Below, one piece after another: positions 60,700 through 64,000 of a stretch of 64,000 nt of DNA. Source of the DNA: an uncultured Bacilli bacterium. Lineage in GTDB: Bacteria; Bacillota_I; Bacilli_A; RF39; UBA660. The notes under the pieces are model-generated. The model saw nothing but the letters and a program-made list of their open reading frames with translations. It was not told the origin of the DNA and made no database searches. The stretch spans positions 496,001 to 560,000 of the forward strand of contig CAKOWQ010000001.1 of assembly GCA_934122395.1 (NCBI GenBank), read 5' to 3'. Numbering within the stretch: position 1 is the stretch's first letter; every line of letters starts with the position of its first letter. The position numbers and the translations under genes are program-made.

Positions 60700-63015
60700 C
60701 TAATCACCCGGTTTAGTAGTCATAAGTTTGTATAATCTAGTGTTCTTTGGGAATTTATTAACAAAAGGAACAAGACTACTACCATATCTAATTAGTCCAC
60801 ATCCAGCATCAGAGTTAGTTATATAAGACATTTGTAATTTAGAAATATTAAGTAAATCTCCTAACTCTTTTCTATCAGATGATGCTTGATTTAACATTAC
60901 TATAAACTCACTATTAGATAACATTGTAGTAGCATCTACTGATGATAATAAATATTGAACATTTTGAGTAATTGCAGTTGGATAAGCATTTCTTTTTCTA
61001 AATTGCCTCCAAGCACTATTAAAGAATGTCGCAGAGTATTCATTTTCAAATAATACATGAATCTCATCTATGAAGATATGAGTTCTTTTACCTTTCTTAA
61101 AGTTATCTGATACTCTATTTATCATTGCATCCGTTATTACTAATAATCCCATTGTTTTTAATTGTTTACCAAGTTTATAAATATCATAACTTACTATTCT
61201 ACTACTAATATTTACATTAGTTTCATGAGCAAACACATCTAAACTACCATTAGTAAACATTTCAAGAGTTAAAGCAAGTTCCCCTGCTTCTTTTTCTGGC
61301 TGTTCTAGTAGTTTTTCTCTTAATGTCATAAGAGTTGGAGTAATTCCAGTTTTATGGTATTCATCATAAGTTAGTTGAGTACACCTATCTATTATAGATT
61401 TTTCTCTTGGACCTAATCCGGTTTTGTCTAATTGTTCAAACAATGAAAGAACAAACTCTGATTTATCAATAACAGGATTAAGTCCATCTCCGTACCCCTC
61501 TACCATATCCATTGGATTTATATGGTCTTTGCTACTTGCCGATACTTCTATAACTTCCCCACCTAGTGCTTTAACAAGTGCTGAATACTCTCCCTCTGGG
61601 TCACAAATCATAATATCATCATCAGTTGAAAGTGCTAAAAATACTATAAGTTCTTTGGCACTAAAACTTTTACCACTACCCGGTACTCCAAGTAAAAATG
61701 ATGATTGATTTTGTAAGTTTGCTTTATTTACCATTATTAAATTATGACTAATTGCATTTTCTCCATAATATATTCCACCTTTATCCATAATTTCTTGTAC
61801 TCTAAATGGCATTAAAGAAGACAAACTTTCAGTTGTAAGTGTTCTTAATATTTTAATATTTCTAACACCAATAGGAAGTGCTGTATTTAGTCCATCCATT
61901 TGTTGATAAGTTAAAGGTGCTATTTGACATAGATGTTTTCTTCCAGTGATAAGTATAGTTTCGGTATCTGCATCTAATTGCTCTTTCGTATCAGCAGTAA
62001 TAACAAGAGTTAAATTAGCAAACATCATTCTTTGATCTCTTGTTGTTAAATCATCTAAAAACTCTTTGCTTTCTTTTCTTTGTTGCTCTAAATCATAAGG
62101 AATAACCGCACTAAAATTATTATTAGCATTTTGTTTTCTTTGCCAATTAGTAATATTAGTTTCTACTCCAAGCAATCTATTTTCTACTTCTTTAACTGCC
62201 TCATCAGTAGGTATTGGTATAATATCAATACTCATCATCATATTAGAGTTCATGTCTGTAAGTTCTGAAATCATAGAGTCTTTTATATAACTTGCATATT
62301 CTTTTAGGAATAATACTCTACCAAACTTTTTTCCCATTTCAAAATAATCTTTTTTAAATGAAAATCCATCAGGACATATATAATCTTTAAAGTTATGTCC
62401 TTTTTTCATAAAATCTTTTATATCTAAATTATAGTTTACTTCTTCTCCTATTCGGTAAAAATCATGTAGTATTCTCAACTTTTCTTTAGCATCAAGTTCT
62501 ATACATTTACTACCTAATTTTGCTAAATGAGATACTATATCAGTTGATACTCTTCTAAAATAATTTCTAGCATCTTCTATACTTTTCTTAAACACTGAAA
62601 TAGTTAAATATATTTCTCTTACCATACCATTACTATTTACTGCTTTATCAAGTAACATTTGATTATATTCTTGTCTATAAATATCTAATCCATCTTCTTT
62701 AAATGGTAATAGTATTTCTTTTTCAAAATCTTTTTTATTTATTCTTCTTAAAGCTATTGTAATTTTAGTTGTTGCTCCACTATCAAAAGAGTTAAGTAAT
62801 TCCCCATATTCTAAAAACATTGCTTCTTTATCTTCCTTTGATGCTACTGCATAATTTATATCAGTAAACTTAAATGTTTGTGAATATTTATTCTTACCAA
62901 CTAAAAATATTCCATCAGTCCACACTCTTTGAATAGGTATTACTTGTTGTATAGACTTTGGAATATTAAAATTATCTTTTTCCTGTTTCTTTAAATTATT
63001 GATTGATTTTATCAT
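60700..63015 (-). CDS. VirB4-type conjugation ATPase (CD1110-like)
   Basis: 771 aa. It powers the type IV secretion channel for DNA transfer. An N-terminal VirB4 domain (about 30-400) is followed by the ATPase core: Walker A LLGVPGSGKSFSAKE (about 437-451), Walker B THIFIDEIHVLF (about 645-656) and a Gln-rich motif AITQNVQYLLSS. Length is normal for Gram-positive VirB4. The start overlaps the end of the PrgI gene by 20 bp. It is strong evidence that element B is conjugative. Confidence 0.94.
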   Translation of the reverse strand: MIKSINNLKKQEKDNFNIPKSIQQVIPIQRVWTDGIFLVGKNKYSQTFKFTDINYAVASKEDKEAMFLEYGELLNSFDSGATTKITIALRRINKKDFEKEILLPFKEDGLDIYRQEYNQMLLDKAVNSNGMVREIYLTISVFKKSIEDARNYFRRVSTDIVSHLAKLGSKCIELDAKEKLRILHDFYRIGEEVNYNLDIKDFMKKGHNFKDYICPDGFSFKKDYFEMGKKFGRVLFLKEYASYIKDSMISELTDMNSNMMMSIDIIPIPTDEAVKEVENRLLGVETNITNWQRKQNANNNFSAVIPYDLEQQRKESKEFLDDLTTRDQRMMFANLTLVITADTKEQLDADTETILITGRKHLCQIAPLTYQQMDGLNTALPIGVRNIKILRTLTTESLSSLMPFRVQEIMDKGGIYYGENAISHNLIMVNKANLQNQSSFLLGVPGSGKSFSAKELIVFLALSTDDDIMICDPEGEYSALVKALGGEVIEVSASSKDHINPMDMVEGYGDGLNPVIDKSEFVLSLFEQLDKTGLGPREKSIIDRCTQLTYDEYHKTGITPTLMTLREKLLEQPEKEAGELALTLEMFTNGSLDVFAHETNVNISSRIVSYDIYKLGKQLKTMGLLVITDAMINRVSDNFKKGKRTHIFIDEIHVLFENEYSATFFNSAWRQFRKRNAYPTAITQNVQYLLSSVDATTMLSNSEFIVMLNQASSDRKELGDLLNISKLQMSYITNSDAGCGLIRYGSSLVPFVNKFPKNTRLYKLMTTKPGD

Positions 63016-63373
63016 CTCTATTAAACTCCTCTCTTTCTTTATTTTCTATAATGTTTTTAGTCATTTCATAGTACATATCTTCAGATACAAACTTCAATTT
63101 TTTAGGTATAAGTATTTCTGATTTTATCCATGTTATAACAAAATCCTCTAAATTCATTCCGTTATATTTAAAAAAGCCAATACCTGCAAAAGGTACGACT
63201 CCTATAATACAAATCCATGATGTTATTTCTTTATTAAAAATAGGACTAAATATAAAATATAGTCCTACTGCTACCAAGCAACCACATATTGAACATATAA
63301 ATTGCCTTATTGATAATCCAAAAAATAAATGTTCTGTGTAATTTCTTATTTCTCTATTTATCTTTACTTCCAA
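62996..63373 (-). CDS. PrgI family protein (VirB3-like)
   Basis: 125 aa with two membrane segments (about 26-44 and 50-66) and a cytosolic C-terminal tail with KSEILIPKKLKFVSEDMYYE. It is a typical PrgI/VirB3 component directly upstream of VirB4 in Gram-positive type IV systems. The start has GGGGAAGATAGA. It overlaps the VirB4 start. Confidence 0.9.
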   Translation of the reverse strand: MEVKINREIRNYTEHLFFGLSIRQFICSICGCLVAVGLYFIFSPIFNKEITSWICIIGVVPFAGIGFFKYNGMNLEDFVITWIKSEILIPKKLKFVSEDMYYEMTKNIIENKEREEFNRDDKINQ

Positions 63374-63375
63374 TT

Positions 63376-63642
63376 CTATCTTCCCCTTTCATCTTTCTTT
63401 TTTGTAGAATTATGATTTAATTCTTTACTTTCAATAATATCAAAACTATCAACACCATAAATTAAAGATAATGAACTTCCATTATCCCATTTCATTCCAA
63501 TTTGTCCCTCATCATCTACATACTCAACTGTTCCACAAGTGCCTCTAGGAACTGAGTAATTATCATCCATATAATTTAGTCTAATTCGTGTACCTACTGG
63601 ATATTTATTTTTAATCATTTCAACCTTTCTTCTATTTTCCAT
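63376..63642 (-). CDS. DUF4314 domain protein
   Basis: 88 aa. It shows the DUF4314 pattern: YPVGTRIRLNYMDDNYSVPRGTCGTVEYVDDEGQIGMKWDNGSSLSL. Common in Tn1549-type ICEs, where its function is unknown; the small SH3-like barrel could bind nucleic acid or the transfer machinery. It is spaced two bases from the PrgI gene and from the gene upstream, so one operon. The ribosome binding site is AGGAGCAGGTAAAT. Confidence 0.9.
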   Translation of the reverse strand: MENRRKVEMIKNKYPVGTRIRLNYMDDNYSVPRGTCGTVEYVDDEGQIGMKWDNGSSLSLIYGVDSFDIIESKELNHNSTKKKDERGR

Positions 63643-63644
63643 AT

Positions 63645-64000
63645 TTACCTGCTCCTTTCTATATTTTTATTTAATCTTGTGTGATTATCATAAAAGGAAG
63701 ATACATAATTTGCTATATCTTCCTTAATGTTCTTGTATTCTATATGAACATTACTCTTTTCTTCTTCTGTTTTAGCATGAAGTGATTTAGTAAATATCTC
63801 ATCTTCTTTATCTCTTAATTTTATGAATTCTTTATCTCTCCATATTAAATTAGTAATATAGTTTAATCTTCTTAAAGTATTATTACTACCATTTAATACT
63901 TCTACAGTACCCTCTAATAGTAAGTTTGTTATAAAGAACTTTTCAAAATCCTGCTCTCCTTTTTCTTGATACAATCTAGTAAGTCCTTTATTTTCTTCTC
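63645..64000 (-). CDS. ICE gene, partial (C-terminal 117 codons)
   Basis: The frame is open through the right edge: upstream codons encode NKGLTRLYQEKGEQDF, so the TTG at 63974 is unlikely to be the real start. The visible part is helical, charged and without membrane segments. I do not recognise it. It precedes the DUF4314 gene in the conjugation operon. Confidence 0.6.
   Translation of the reverse strand, partial: EENKGLTRLYQEKGEQDFEKFFITNLLLEGTVEVLNGSNNTLRRLNYITNLIWRDKEFIKLRDKEDEIFTKSLHAKTEEEKSNVHIEYKNIKEDIANYVSSFYDNHTRLNKNIERSR

Larger units (their letters stand above)
53585..64000. mobile_element. Element B: integrative conjugative element (Tn1549-like), left part
   Basis: It begins at about 53585 in the amidase HGG codons and runs past the right edge. 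In order: large serine recombinase and 43-aa leader ORF, small control genes, sigma-like factor, HU, XRE repressor with divergent gene, then a conjugation module on the minus strand (CHAP hydrolase, VirB4, PrgI, DUF4314, and an open frame at the edge). This gene set is characteristic of Tn1549/CTn-type ICEs of gut Firmicutes. Exact left boundary is uncertain by about 20 bp, and the right one is outside. Confidence 0.8.

Overview
The window is AT-rich, uses the standard bacterial code (TGA is a stop, and tRNA-Trp has a CCA anticodon), and looks like a low-GC, spore-forming Bacillota, probably an uncultured gut Bacilli relative. The evidence is a gene for an alpha/beta-type small acid-soluble spore protein with a consensus sigma-G promoter, a GatCAB amidotransferase, an LTA-synthase-type sulfatase, acetate kinase, formate-THF ligase and superoxide reductase. 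I cannot name the species.

Region 1 (1 to about 34.8 kb) is ordinary chromosome, mostly on the minus strand: der (partial), engB, nrnA, ackA, the spore protein gene, thiI, an ltaS-like gene, a YihY/BrkB membrane protein, a GGDEF-like sensor with a degenerate motif, gatCAB, a CDP-alcohol phosphatidyltransferase, a DUF421 protein, fhs, prs and a CofE-like protein. It also holds an uncharacterised four-gene operon (24260-28134) built around a Ycf46-type AAA+ ATPase, with a coiled-coil membrane protein and two small partners. Intrinsic terminators are abundant and several overlap coding ends.

Region 2 (34.8 to 39.8 kb): a stand-alone ADP-ribosyltransferase gene is followed by a decayed 45-bp copy of the 3' end of tRNA-Trp. 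The intact tRNA-Trp lies 4.4 kb to the right. This is the signature of a small island integrated at tRNA-Trp, carrying superoxide reductase, an XRE-TM regulator, a secreted metalloprotease with duplicated InlB-type repeats, and debris, but no intact integrase.

Region 3 (39.9 to 64 kb): a single N-acetylmuramoyl-L-alanine amidase/LysM gene has been split twice. Its 3' part is at 39928-41063 and its middle part at 53352-53584. Between them sits element A (about 12.3 kb, 41064-53351), bounded by a 7-bp core GAGGTGG and imperfect terminal inverted repeats. It has its own serine recombinase, TnpV, a cluster of palindromes, and a defence cargo: adenine methylase, TdeIII-type endonuclease, Mrr-like endonuclease and a RloC/PrrC-like ATPase. 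Immediately upstream, element B begins with a second large serine recombinase and runs off the right edge. It is an integrative conjugative element of the Tn1549-like type (sigma-like regulator, HU, XRE repressor, CHAP hydrolase, VirB4, PrgI, DUF4314). Both insertions hit GGTGGTGAAG-like targets 0.23 kb apart in the same gene.

The most interesting points are the doubly interrupted amidase with precisely definable ends, the defence cargo of element A, the palindrome array next to its recombinase, the Ycf46 operon, the ADP-ribosyltransferase, and a layered leader (start-sequestering stem, short ORF, embedded terminator) before the ICE sigma-like gene.
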